Positions 41,995-50,029 of a stretch of 64,000 nt of DNA are shown in pieces. Below the pieces are notes generated by a model. It saw only the letters and a program-made list of their open reading frames with translations, did not search any database and was not told where the DNA came from. Within the stretch, counting starts at the first letter, position 1, and every line of letters begins with the position of its first letter. Origin of the DNA: Bacteroidales bacterium UBA3290 (GTDB taxonomy: Bacteria; Bacteroidota; Bacteroidia; Bacteroidales; UBA932); contig DETK01000017.1 of assembly GCA_002361615.1 (NCBI GenBank), positions 1 through 64,000 of the forward strand, read 5' to 3'. The position numbers were made by a program, and so were the translations under genes.

Positions 41995-43039
41995 TTGCCT
42001 GTCCTGCCTTAATAATTGAACCAAACTGTCCGTCGGAAAGCTTCATAAACCCCCAATAAGCATTAGGGTCAAGCCCTATCTCGTTTATCAAGCTCTCTCT
42101 TGTAACCCTCTTGGTTAAAGCAACGTTATAGGTCAGTTTCACAATAAAAACATTCGGTTTTCTATACCAGAGGAGTAAATCTGTGTCAGAGAAGATGGAG
42201 TATTTATTAGTTTGATGGACAAAATCTGAAGAATCACTGAAATCCGACTTCTTTAATACTTCCTCCACAACACACACCGAGGTGACTACACTTCTATAAT
42301 AAGCTCTTCCCGGAATATCAGTGGTTCTATAAATGATTACAACATCACCTTTCTTCATTTGTGTGACATCCGGCATAAAGCAAACATATATTTTATGGAT
42401 GCTATTGGTCGGTGACAAATCGGATATGAGATCATAACGAGACTCATTATGTAGGATTGAATCCGGAAACAATCGTGTATGATATTTAGGATATATCGAC
42501 AATAAATACTTGGAGACACCCTTAGTATGGATTCTAGGATAATCCTTCAAGACATCTCCCGTATCACTTTGAAAACTCTTCATCAAAACAAGCTCATATG
42601 AACCAGTGCTATGATGCTTCTTGGATATTTCGACAAATCCATACCGCTTAAACAGATTAATGAGGGAATCATGCTCGGGGAAAATGGTCACATAGATTTC
42701 CACTATCCTTTTGTCTATTGCATAATCGAGGATACGCTTGATGAAGCGTTCTCCTCGTCTTGTCCCTCTCGCCTCGATCTTAAAAGTACCAACTTTTAGT
42801 CTTCTCTTTTGGGGGTACGACGGCTCGAATCCCTTATCTGAAGATAATGCTTCGTCTTCAACCTTCAAGTATAAAAAATCTTTAATCTCTCCGTCTTGAA
42901 AGTAGACAGTCGCCTCTTCTCCAGAAAGAGACTTTTTGTTGAACCATTCGGTAAAACCGGGATAATCTTGTTTAAGACTATCGAAAAACGATTGAGACAG
43001 ATCAAGATCAGAAAAGCGTTTAACAACAAGATCTTCCAT
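41972..43039 (-). CDS. GNAT acetyltransferase fused to a PUA/EVE-like domain
   Basis: A 355-residue protein. The N-terminal part (about 1-155) has a GNAT fold: VGTFKIEARGTRRGERFIKR includes the acetyl-CoA binding loop (RGTRRGERF), followed by DYAIDKRIVEIYVTIFPEH and LFKRYGFVEI. The C-terminal part (about 185-355) looks like a PUA/ASCH/EVE-type domain, with YVCFMPDVTQMKKGDVVIIY, YYRSVVTSVCVVEEV and YRKPNVFIVKLTYN. Acetyltransferases joined to an RNA-binding-like domain suggest tRNA or protein modification. First gene of the operon with the ASCH and abortive-infection fusion genes. Confidence 0.75.
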   Translation of the reverse strand: MEDLVVKRFSDLDLSQSFFDSLKQDYPGFTEWFNKKSLSGEEATVYFQDGEIKDFLYLKVEDEALSSDKGFEPSYPQKRRLKVGTFKIEARGTRRGERFIKRILDYAIDKRIVEIYVTIFPEHDSLINLFKRYGFVEISKKHHSTGSYELVLMKSFQSDTGDVLKDYPRIHTKGVSKYLLSIYPKYHTRLFPDSILHNESRYDLISDLSPTNSIHKIYVCFMPDVTQMKKGDVVIIYRTTDIPGRAYYRSVVTSVCVVEEVLKKSDFSDSSDFVHQTNKYSIFSDTDLLLWYRKPNVFIVKLTYNVALTKRVTRESLINEIGLDPNAYWGFMKLSDGQFGSIIKAGQANEDYFID

Positions 43040-43590
43040 TTGTGTTATAATTGTCTTAAGCTTAAGGCAATATGGTTACCGTTTCATAAGATGGGAGTTT
43101 AATCCTAGCATAATTATCTTGACGTTATCCATAATACCAAGTTAAACGTATCTTGCTTCTTCCTTGGGGTTATAAACAGGACAAGAATACAAACGTTTAT
43201 CAACCACCATCTATACAATTAGCAAATTTAAGAATTATCTACGTATAATCTGATTGATTTCGATGGTTTTCAGATGAATTCATTGCACGATATGACCACA
43301 AGAAAAGAATCGGCAGAATCAAAGATGCCAAGATTTGTTCTCGTTTGTAGAGTTCATTTAATTCTGCAATGATACTTCTCTCTATAGGATGAGGATTCCG
43401 AAGAAGGAGAGAATGGCATACCTATGTGTATTTCACCCTTGCATAGAAAAAGCCTAAGCCAAAGGCGACGGCGAGAAAGCCAATAACAAGCACAATTCCC
43501 CACATCCAGGCCTTGAAGGAGAGCCAGACGCTCTCCCCGTCCTTTATCCTATTCCGCCAGCAGCACAACCACTTCCGGTGCGGCGATGCC
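43040..43590. other. AT-rich intergenic stretch without a gene
   Basis: Upstream region of the GNAT-PUA operon. A TAAATTTG box on the minus strand (43223-43230) is the only promoter-like site, about 180 bases from the start codon. A minus-strand frame at 43422-43628 ends in a convincing membrane helix (about 25 residues) but has no sensible N-terminus and runs into the transposase remnant, so it may be the tail of a destroyed gene. Nothing else is supported. Confidence 0.5.
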
Positions 43591-44139
43591 CGCGAGAGCA
43601 TCCCGAACCGGATCGTGAGCGTGAACAAGCCTTACGTGAGACCGATCGTGCGAGGCAAGGAAGCGAGGAATGTTGAGTTCGGAGCCAAGTGCAACAACAT
43701 CCTGGTTGACGGGATATCGTTCATTGAAAAGCTGTCGTTCAATGCCTTCAATGAAGGGACGAGACTCCCACACTGCATCAAGATGCACAAGCGGTTGTTC
43801 GGAGTGGATGTGAAGAAGATAGGCGGGGATGCCAGCTATGCCGGCAACACCAATCGTGAGTTGTGTACGTCGAACGGCATCCATACCTCGTTCGTTCAGA
43901 AGGGCAAGCGGGCTAAGGAGAAGCGGGAGAAGGACTTTGTGCGAGAGGATCTGGCCAGAGTGAGGGCCACAACGATGGAAGGCTCTTTCGGAACGCAGAA
44001 GGAACACTACGCGATGCGGAGGATCAAGGCGAGGATGAGAATGACGGAAATCCTGTACATCTTCTTCGGGATCCACACGGCGAATGCGGTGTTGCTGGCA
44101 GATTGACTGGAGAAGCAAGAGCAGGCCAAGGCGGCCTGA
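43591..44139 (+). pseudogene. Truncated transposase (IS1182/IS5-like, C-terminal part)
   Basis: About 180 residues of a transposase C-terminal region: RIVSVNKPYVRPIVRGKE, VEFGAKCNNILVDG, GGDASYAGNTNREL, the basic KGKRAKEKREKDFV and AMEGSFGTQK-like TTMEGSFGTQKEHYA (the E of the DDE triad). The N-terminal half is missing and a TGA at 44104-44106 interrupts the frame, which continues as LEKQEQAKAA to 44139. G+C-rich compared with the rest of the island, so it is a separate later arrival that decayed. Confidence 0.78.
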
Positions 44140-44381
44140 CAGGGTGACTCAAACAGAGGGGATTGGGGCTCTTGCAAGAGGAATCCTAGGTTGGAATGGA
44201 AAGCATAAGCGAAATCCGAGTGTTGAAGCTTGGGCTAAGTGTACAAATGATATAAAAATGACGAGTTGGACACGAAAGCAAACAGGGATAGCTCTCGAAC
44301 AACTCAAATTGAAAACATTAAACGACAATCCTTAGTTATATGGCGCCCAACAACTCATCAAATTGTATATATAACCATAAT

Positions 44382-44411
44382 ATCCTGCTAGTCGAAGAGA
44401 ACCAGCAGGAT
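44382..44411 (-). terminator. Hairpin after the TIGR04255 operon
   Basis: ATCCTGCT (44382-44389) pairs with AGCAGGAT (44404-44411), just past the end of the minus-strand gene at 44427. The following T-run on that strand is poor, so it may be only a weak terminator. Confidence 0.4.
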
Positions 44412-44426
44412 AAAAAAGGGAAAGAC

Positions 44427-44969
44427 CTATAGCTTTCTCTTTAGTGGGGCAATAATGTCTTCTTTAATTTGCGTTGTGTCTTCGGCCCGTTCAACAGGAA
44501 TTCTGGCCAGGTATGACGCAAACTGAACAATCATTTGTTCTTTATAAGGTGAGGGAAGTTTTGCCACCACCTCAAATCTTGAAATATCCTCAAAAGGGAC
44601 TGATTGTAAATGCTGGAAATCCACAAAAAGATACGGAGAATCAAAGGCGTCTGCCGGATCGATAAAGTAATATCTCGAAATCCCCTTATTATGTATGTAG
44701 TTATCAAGAAGCTTACTAATTTTCGCCCACTTATTATTGCTAATACCATCTTCTCCTATACCTTGAACTAGATCTTGATAATCAGAAGATTCTCGAATTA
44801 TCTCTCTGGCAGAGATAAGGGAGGCAACGATAATGTAGCTTGCCTTTTCATGGATAATATCACACTCGCATGTAAGTACAATACTCAAGGGATTAGGATA
44901 AATACCCCAATCAACACCAAATAAAACGGCACCTTGGGTAAGGGTATCACTATTAATTAAGTGAGCCAT
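44427..44969 (-). CDS. Unknown protein, third gene of the TIGR04255 operon
   Basis: A 180-residue soluble protein with no recognised family. It starts with MAHLINSDTLTQGAVLFGVD, contains VLTCECDIIHEKASYIIVAS and YFIDPADAF, and ends with a basic IKEDIIAPLKRKL. The pattern of a 'contains C-x-C-D-I, then asks for strand-rich core' is reminiscent of small proteins found beside DNA-repair or defence genes, but no function is claimed. The ATG at 44969 is used; the TTG one codon before is not needed. It lies 6 bases after the 99-residue gene. Confidence 0.65.
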   Translation of the reverse strand: MAHLINSDTLTQGAVLFGVDWGIYPNPLSIVLTCECDIIHEKASYIIVASLISAREIIRESSDYQDLVQGIGEDGISNNKWAKISKLLDNYIHNKGISRYYFIDPADAFDSPYLFVDFQHLQSVPFEDISRFEVVAKLPSPYKEQMIVQFASYLARIPVERAEDTTQIKEDIIAPLKRKL

Positions 44970-44975
44970 CAAGCA

Positions 44976-45275
44976 TCAATAATCAATTTCGATAAAATCA
45001 CCTAAAGACTTTCCTCGATATGCTCGAGCAAACCACTGAGACTCAGTTATTGAAGCGTAAAGCAATCTAAAATCGCGTTTAGGTTGAAGAAATGACTCTT
45101 TATTAATTGAATACACTGTCACATTTAACTGTGATGTGGGCTGGGAATATTTAACACCCACGTAAAAAGACTCTTCGTCTTTCTGGATGCTAGTTTGACT
45201 CGCTTCAGCAGAAGATGAGCCAAACAAAGCGATACCAAGAGACGCATATAAAAAATAATCATTAAAGAGAGTCAT
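44976..45275 (-). CDS. Unknown 99-residue protein, second gene of the TIGR04255 operon
   Basis: A 99-residue protein. The N-terminal 20 residues (MTLFNDYFLYASLGIALFGS) are hydrophobic and could be a signal peptide or membrane anchor; the rest is charged with alternating strands (FYVGVKYSQPTSQLNVTVYS, FRLLYASITESQW). No family recognised. The ATG at 45275 overlaps the 3' end of the TIGR04255 gene by 14 bases, so translation is coupled. Confidence 0.65.
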   Translation of the reverse strand: MTLFNDYFLYASLGIALFGSSSAEASQTSIQKDEESFYVGVKYSQPTSQLNVTVYSINKESFLQPKRDFRLLYASITESQWFARAYRGKSLGDFIEIDY

Positions 45276-46002
45276 TGTATGTCGGTTTTAATTCAGCAAT
45301 TAATTCTTCCGTAAGCAAATTAAAGAAAATGCTTTTTTCGGCTGAATGTGCTTCATCCATATATGTTGAGATCTTGTCAAAAAAACTCTCACAACGAACG
45401 CTATACGTGTCAATATCAATGATAGATCCTAAACGATTCCCGTTGATACTATTTAAGGTAGCATTGTTGATGATATTAACAGTAGATTCGTATTTTCCGT
45501 CTATAAACTTTGTCTTAAGTGCTGTCTCATGATAAGGAATACTATTCCCGGAGAGAGAAATCTGTAATTCAATACCTTTCTTGTAAATATCCCAATCGAA
45601 AAAATTAATTACGCGAAAACCCAAACGCAAAACTTTCTTTATAACATCTGTTTTCTGAAATTGCCCAACATATTTGGTCACATAGCTCTTAAATGCATCC
45701 CAACCTTTATAATTCTGAGTAAAACTGAACGCAATAACCCTTGGCCCGATTTGGATAGAAACATTGGGGTCTTCCTTTAAAACTAGCCGATAGTAAGGCT
45801 GGAAACAAAGATTTGGATCCGTAGCTCTTACGTTCTCCGGAATCTGTAGGATAGGAAGAGGGGTAGGTGGTAAATAATCATCGCTGATGGTGCTATAAAG
45901 CATAGGAAAGACAACGTTTCTATCAAAACTGGAATCGAAACGAATTTCCAAAACAGATTCTATAATTGGACAATTATCGAGCTTTGTTGGTATCTTCCTC
46001 AT
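45262..46002 (-). CDS. TIGR04255-family protein
   Basis: A 246-residue protein of the sporadically distributed TIGR04255 family. The N-terminal KLDNCPIIESVLEIRFDS and the YYRLVLKEDPNVSIQIGPRV / FSFTQNYKGWDAFKSYV / LRLGFRVINFF segments are typical. Its biochemical function is unknown; members occur scattered in bacterial mobile regions beside short unknown genes. First gene of a three-gene minus-strand operon, with a TATATTTG box 20 bases upstream of the ATG. Confidence 0.83.
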   Translation of the reverse strand: MRKIPTKLDNCPIIESVLEIRFDSSFDRNVVFPMLYSTISDDYLPPTPLPILQIPENVRATDPNLCFQPYYRLVLKEDPNVSIQIGPRVIAFSFTQNYKGWDAFKSYVTKYVGQFQKTDVIKKVLRLGFRVINFFDWDIYKKGIELQISLSGNSIPYHETALKTKFIDGKYESTVNIINNATLNSINGNRLGSIIDIDTYSVRCESFFDKISTYMDEAHSAEKSIFFNLLTEELIAELKPTYNDSL

Positions 46003-46022
46003 ATACGTAGGCTTTTAACAAG

Positions 46023-46030
46023 CAAATATA
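46023..46030 (-). promoter_or_regulatory. -7 box of the TIGR04255 operon
   Basis: TATATTTG on the minus strand; predicted start near 46016, so a leader of about 14 bases. No good -33 box at the expected distance. Confidence 0.5.
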
Positions 46031-46080
46031 CAAAATTAGAGCCAACAAATGGAGTCATTCCCATAAAAACGAGATTATGA

Positions 46081-46887
46081 TTATCTCCTCATCCCCCACC
46101 TAATCACCGGCGTAGTGACCATCTCCCGGGCCTTGCGGAAGCGGCGGCGAGCCCAGAGGGTGTCATCCTCGTTTTTGTCGCGGCCCCAGTTCTGGTCTGG
46201 GGCGGATCCACCGCCTCCGCAGTTTTGTGCAAAGGTGGTGGCGGCATCAACGTAACCGGCGAAGAGCAGGAAGGCGGTCCTGAGAATTCCAGAGCTACTC
46301 TCCCCAGGGTTCTCCTGGAGGAAACGAGCACTTTCATTATTGAGGGCCTTGACCACTCTCTCGGAGACGGATATGGGATATCCTTTCCCTTCGACATTGA
46401 TGCCGAAACTATACGTGAAATCTCTTCCTTCGTCAGATAGCATGAATGCGATCTGCTCTTTAGAAGTCATCTGTGTAAACCGGTTCTCCGGACGCATCTT
46501 TTCCCAGGTCTCCTGAATCTTCGCCGGTGTCAGGTCACGGCTGATGATGGAGGATTTATAGACGGAGTTTCCACTCTGGATCGAGTAGCCACGGACCGCC
46601 ACCGAAGCATCCATCTTCAGTTTGACGGTATATCCTTTGGCTTCTAGCGCAGCGGAATACTTCTCCCAAGAAAAGGCCGACATTCCTGACAGAACCGCGA
46701 GGCAATCCTTTTTGATGCGAGCCTTGTTCTCCTCGAACCTTTCCTTCGTGCGTTTCCAGTTCCGCAGGCGGTTGACCTCCTCGGCGGCCGTCTTGGCGCG
46801 GATACCGATAAGGTGGTCGCTGTTCAGGCAGTTGTCCATATCGACGCGGTTGCAGTCGAGATGGAGGTGAAGGATGCCGGATAATGT
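46081..46887 (-). pseudogene. 5'-truncated relaxase/mobilisation protein (MobB type)
   Basis: The open frame starts inside sequence with ILHLHLDCNRVDMDN, which matches the end of a relaxase catalytic domain (His-rich HLHLD motif) followed by the helical C-terminal region typical of Bacteroides mobilisation proteins (EEVNRLRNWKRTKERFEENK, WEKYSAALEAKGYTVKLK). The catalytic tyrosine and all upstream sequence are missing. The remnant begins right where the AbiEii toxin gene ends, with no start codon of its own before the internal ATG at 46839. It marks an old conjugative/mobilisable element in the island. Confidence 0.7.
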
Positions 46888-46892
46888 CCTGT

Positions 46893-47597
46893 CTATACCT
46901 TTGTCTTGCCCTTAAGATTCTCGGCCTCGATAGCGACTTTAATCCTGTCACGAATCTCCTCGGCAGAAACGTCGTATTTAGGAAACATCCTATCAAAGTC
47001 CTTCTCTCTTTGGAACAATTGCGGTGAAAGGAGACGCGAGTACATTACCTTGGAGCGAATCTTATGACGGGATAGGTAGCTGGCGTAACTGATGGCTTCT
47101 TCAAGTTTGCATCCTCCTTCGAGCAGGCAGTAAATATCATAGTAGTCCCGAAATACTGTCCTGACGCAGAGGGCAAACACTTTCATTCCCAACAATTCTT
47201 GTAATACGGGGGCCTTCAAGTTGTTGAACTGAACTCCAACGCTCATCGATTTGACGGGGTTTTCTGGACGGAAAAACGACAGCTTGACTTTACCTTCGTT
47301 AATGAATACTTGAAGGTGATCTTCTCCCAGGATTTCTTCCCTGGCGTCAGGGAACTTGGCTTTCAGTTCGCCGAGGATTGCTGCGAAATCAAGTTGTGGA
47401 CGTTCTCTCCGAAGACCAATCAACTCAAAATCCAAATCTTCACTCAAGCGGTGATTCATTTGAATGGATTGTCCTGTACCTCCACAAAGGAAGAGATCCT
47501 TTATACAGTCCAATTGAGAAACACCAGCGAATACCTCTTTCGTCGATTCAGTAAGTCCTGCCGCTATCTTTTCAGGAAAGTCAATAAACATGGGCAT
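46893..47597 (-). CDS. AbiEii-like nucleotidyltransferase toxin
   Basis: A 234-residue protein of the AbiEii/AbiGii nucleotidyltransferase family. The signature LCGGTGQSIQMNHRLSEDLD contains the GG-(T/S) motif and the metal-binding D-x-D; the usual Ala-Leu after GGT is Gly-Gln here. A second acidic patch and FRDYYDIYCLLEGG are typical. AbiEii toxins act by transferring nucleotides to tRNA or other targets and are held in check by an antitoxin. The HTH gene upstream overlaps by 17 bases. The C-terminus abuts the relaxase remnant, so a few residues may be altered. Confidence 0.82.
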   Translation of the reverse strand: MPMFIDFPEKIAAGLTESTKEVFAGVSQLDCIKDLFLCGGTGQSIQMNHRLSEDLDFELIGLRRERPQLDFAAILGELKAKFPDAREEILGEDHLQVFINEGKVKLSFFRPENPVKSMSVGVQFNNLKAPVLQELLGMKVFALCVRTVFRDYYDIYCLLEGGCKLEEAISYASYLSRHKIRSKVMYSRLLSPQLFQREKDFDRMFPKYDVSAEEIRDRIKVAIEAENLKGKTKV

Positions 47598-48156
47598 ATC
47601 TAGATATGTATTTATCAGGGTTGTTGATTCCGAACAGTTTCACTGCAAGTATATAATTCAAGACGTTCATCCGCTTTCCTTGACTGACCAAACGCTCTTT
47701 CCAGACCCGCTTGATGTGGGCTTTGCTCCATATTCCAAACAAAAGCGGAAGGTCTTCCAGATCGAGATGAACAAGAGAAGCTTCAATGACCGCATCATCG
47801 TCCAGACTTTCTGGAATACCCTGGTAGGACCAAAACCCACCATTGGCTTTGATCTTCTCCAAGATAAGATGCCGTTTCTCTTTCATGCTCTCCGTTTGTT
47901 TTTCACTGATTTCTTTCGAGACCAGATATTTAGTCTGTGCCATTGCAATCGTACCAGAGGGGAGATCCAACGCCTCGTCGATCCGGACAGAGAGTGAAAT
48001 GGTTGCTTCACGCTTTCCGTTAATGATGGCGGAGATGGTCTGAAAGTGTTCGCCGACTCGGGCAGCCAGTTCTGTCTGGCTGATTCCAAGTTCAGCTATT
48101 CGCCCTCGGATTACCTCTCCCACGCTAGGTACAGATATGTTGCTCTTACTTTGCAT
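47581..48156 (-). CDS. XRE-family HTH antitoxin of the AbiEii pair
   Basis: A 191-residue protein with an N-terminal lambda-repressor-like HTH (about residues 12-62: VGEVIRGRIAELGISQTELA, FQTISAIINGKREATISLSV) and a C-terminal helical domain with FWSYQGIPESLDDDAVIEASL and KLFGINNPDKYI, which resembles antitoxins fused to a Xre domain in toxin-antitoxin pairs with nucleotidyltransferases. The overlap with the toxin gene and a strong promoter directly at the start codon support a self-regulated pair. The start ATG is at 48156; a TTG upstream lies in the promoter. Confidence 0.82.
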   Translation of the reverse strand: MQSKSNISVPSVGEVIRGRIAELGISQTELAARVGEHFQTISAIINGKREATISLSVRIDEALDLPSGTIAMAQTKYLVSKEISEKQTESMKEKRHLILEKIKANGGFWSYQGIPESLDDDAVIEASLVHLDLEDLPLLFGIWSKAHIKRVWKERLVSQGKRMNVLNYILAVKLFGINNPDKYISRYAHVY

Positions 48157-48161
48157 CTTTG

Positions 48162-48193
48162 CAAAGATATATAATCGAAATAAATTAAACAAA
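48162..48193 (-). promoter_or_regulatory. Promoter of the toxin-antitoxin operon, at the start codon
   Basis: On the minus strand TTTG (48190-48193), 20 bases, TATCTTTG (48162-48169): full consensus. The G of the -7 box is only 5 bases from the ATG at 48156, so transcription should begin at or within the start codon, giving a leaderless message. Confidence 0.65.
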
Positions 48194-48606
48194 TCTGTTT
48201 ATTCTTATTGGCTATTTTACTTGCTCCCGACTTGGTCCCCAAGGGATCTTGCACTAAATAATACATCAGAACGGATGTAAACAGTGCGTAAAGGGCTCCA
48301 ACTACATTCGATAGCATATAATTATTCGCACATTTATTACAAAGAAACCGCGCCCTAAATCCCGCCAATTGACCAAACGAACGTATCAAGAATTTGCCCC
48401 TCCGCCGACCAAGACCGCCGGGAAGAGCAGTAGAATGGAGGCTTTTTTTAGCGGAATCGCCGAATTATTTGCAGATTCCGCTAAAAATAAGCATTGTGAC
48501 AGCGCTCTTTTTCAGGGCAATCTGACGAAAGTTGTGATGCTCAAACACAGCTTGCGCTTTAGCTTGGATATTCCGTAATACCCTGATAATAAGCATATAA
48601 AAGTGC
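48194..48606. other. Right end of the island without a gene
   Basis: No credible coding frame on either strand between the antitoxin promoter and attR. A 14-bp inverted repeat, TTTTTAGCGGAATC (48445-48458) with GATTCCGCTAAAAA (48474-48487), forms a stem-loop with T and A runs and may be a terminator in either direction. No integrase fragment recognised. Confidence 0.5.
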
Positions 48607-48620
48607 TCCCGCCCGGGGCA
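48607..48620 (+). repeat. attR-like 14-bp copy of the tRNA-Leu 3' end
   Basis: TCCCGCCCGGGGCA is identical to 32512-32525. Left of it the DNA is AT-rich, right of it host-like and G+C-rich. Confidence 0.75.
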
Positions 48621-49225
48621 TCCGCTTTTCCGTGGATGGGCGTTTCGTCTTCAAAGGCTATACCGTCGATCTCGATGACCGGCTTTATCATGATGAGGAT
48701 GTAGAGCCTGTTACGACGAAAGACGGTGCCGTCCCGGATTACTTTTCCATGCTGACTTCACTGGAAGGCGCCATTTCCATCGGCAGCCATCTTACCATCC
48801 TTCCCAGAATCCATTTTGGATGGTACGGGGTTCCGTCGGTCACGGATCCGGCAAATGGAGATCTCGTGGACTATTACCTGAACCCCAAACATGTCGTCAC
48901 AATCGGCGGTTTCCTTCCGAACCGCTATACGGAGCGCCAGATTCCTTATTTCGGTTTCGCGACGGGATTCCGGGACTGCCTTCCGATCAGTCTGGCCGGT
49001 CAGATGGATCTCCGCTATTGTTTTGCCGGCAAGAATTTCGTTACGGCCCGGGCCGGCATGTTCATCGATTCCTTTCAATGGAAGGACTTTTTCCAGATGG
49101 GCAAGTATCCTGCCTATGGCCTGGAATACGCACGCCAGACAATGGTAGGCCCGCTGAGGGTTGCCGTTCAGTGGGGAGAATTTTCCGGTTTTTCAGCTTA
49201 CGCTTCCGTCGGTTTCGATTTCTGA
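48621..49225 (+). pseudogene. Patatin-like phospholipase, C-terminal barrel fragment
   Basis: About 200 residues in an open frame that has no plausible start codon and runs back only to attR. The sequence (FKGYTVDLDDRLYHDE, TIGGFLPNRYTERQIPYFGF, LDLRYCFAGKNFVT-like strands, YGLEYARQTMVGPLRVAVQW, terminal ASVGFDF) resembles the C-terminal outer membrane barrel of Bacteroidetes patatin-like (NTE-type) proteins. The N-terminal phospholipase and POTRA-like parts are missing. It was probably truncated at or before the insertion of the island beside the tRNA gene. A GTG at 48632 could start a remnant peptide but without a signal sequence. Confidence 0.62.
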
Positions 49226-49236
49226 GCGTCCGGGGT

Positions 49237-50022
49237 TCACTCCTGACGGAGCCTGACGAACATGGCGCCTGAACTGAGTTCTGTCTCCAGGGCAAGGAGA
49301 CGGCGGTCGGGGCCGGGAGAACGCCAGATGTAGATTTCATTGCCGCTGCCGTTTTCCATCAGGCCGTGTTCCGTCATCTCCAGCAGGATTTTTTCGGCGG
49401 AGATTCCGGGAAATTTTTCCTCATCGATCCCTTTGTACAAGATGCGGGCGTCGCGGGATTTGCCGGCCATCAGGATCTGCATTTTAATCGGTGCGGAGTC
49501 CGGAGTCAGGTCGAGGAAGCGGACGAAATGGAGGAGGGAGAGCAGGTCCATCGTGCGGCCGTCAAGGGGGAAGGTCTCGTATTCCGGTTCATCATCCTCA
49601 TCGATGGATATCGATTCGATGGTCTTGTTGTCCTCGCGGAAGACGTATTCGTATTTGCACGCTTTGCCCTTATACTTGAAAGGATTGATGAAGTACAGGG
49701 GGGCGAGGCCGCTGTGGGAGAAATAGGTCTCTGCAACATAGTCCGAACTGATGAAGAGCGCGAAGACAGGCGCTGCCTTGACCAGGGCGGAAGAGTGGTA
49801 GGCAGGGCGGTTCTGCCACTTGGATTCTTCCCAGGTGATGGTGGCGGTAGCGACTTTCGCATTGATCAGACCGTTTTTGTAGCGGACGTCATAGTTGAAA
49901 GTCCCCAAAGACTCGGGTGACGCACCGTGGCTGGCTTTCGTGGCCGCAGTCGTGGTGAAGACAGACAGGACGGCCATGCAGAGAATGCCGGGCAACAGCC
50001 ATTTATGTGTCGATTGTTTCAT
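49237..50022 (-). CDS. DUF3108 domain protein
   Basis: A 261-residue exported protein of the DUF3108 family: a signal peptide (about 1-26), then YDVRYKNGLINAKVATATI, AYHSSALVKAAPVFALFISSD, TYFSHSGLAPLYF and EYVFREDNKTIE typical of this family. It is thought to act in the periplasm or outer membrane; function unknown. A TAACTTTG box ends 7 bases before the ATG at 50022, so the mRNA may have no leader. Divergent from the small barrel gene. Confidence 0.82.
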   Translation of the reverse strand: MKQSTHKWLLPGILCMAVLSVFTTTAATKASHGASPESLGTFNYDVRYKNGLINAKVATATITWEESKWQNRPAYHSSALVKAAPVFALFISSDYVAETYFSHSGLAPLYFINPFKYKGKACKYEYVFREDNKTIESISIDEDDEPEYETFPLDGRTMDLLSLLHFVRFLDLTPDSAPIKMQILMAGKSRDARILYKGIDEEKFPGISAEKILLEMTEHGLMENGSGNEIYIWRSPGPDRRLLALETELSSGAMFVRLRQE

Positions 50023-50029
50023 TCCAGGA

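Larger units (their letters stand above)
32526..48620. mobile_element. 16-kb defence island integrated at tRNA-Leu
   Basis: Bounded by the tRNA 3' end and its 14-bp copy at 48607-48620. DNA between is clearly richer in A+T than both flanks, most of all at 40-46 kb. It carries restriction-modification, abortive-infection-like and toxin-antitoxin genes plus transposase and relaxase remnants. No integrase or recombinase gene is left, so it is either immobile now or moved by an integrase supplied from elsewhere. Confidence 0.75.

Noticed and set aside
43422..43628. 68-codon minus-strand frame with a C-terminal membrane helix
   Set aside because: Its first half lies inside the transposase remnant's edge and looks random; only the last 35 residues resemble a real protein, so at best it is the tail of a destroyed gene.
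44084..44335. 83-codon plus-strand frame after the transposase remnant
   Set aside because: It begins inside the transposase sequence in another frame; composition and sequence look non-coding.
48369..48578. 69-codon plus-strand frame near the right end of the island
   Set aside because: It spans the 48445-48487 inverted repeat, has no homology I recognise and no promoter or start context.
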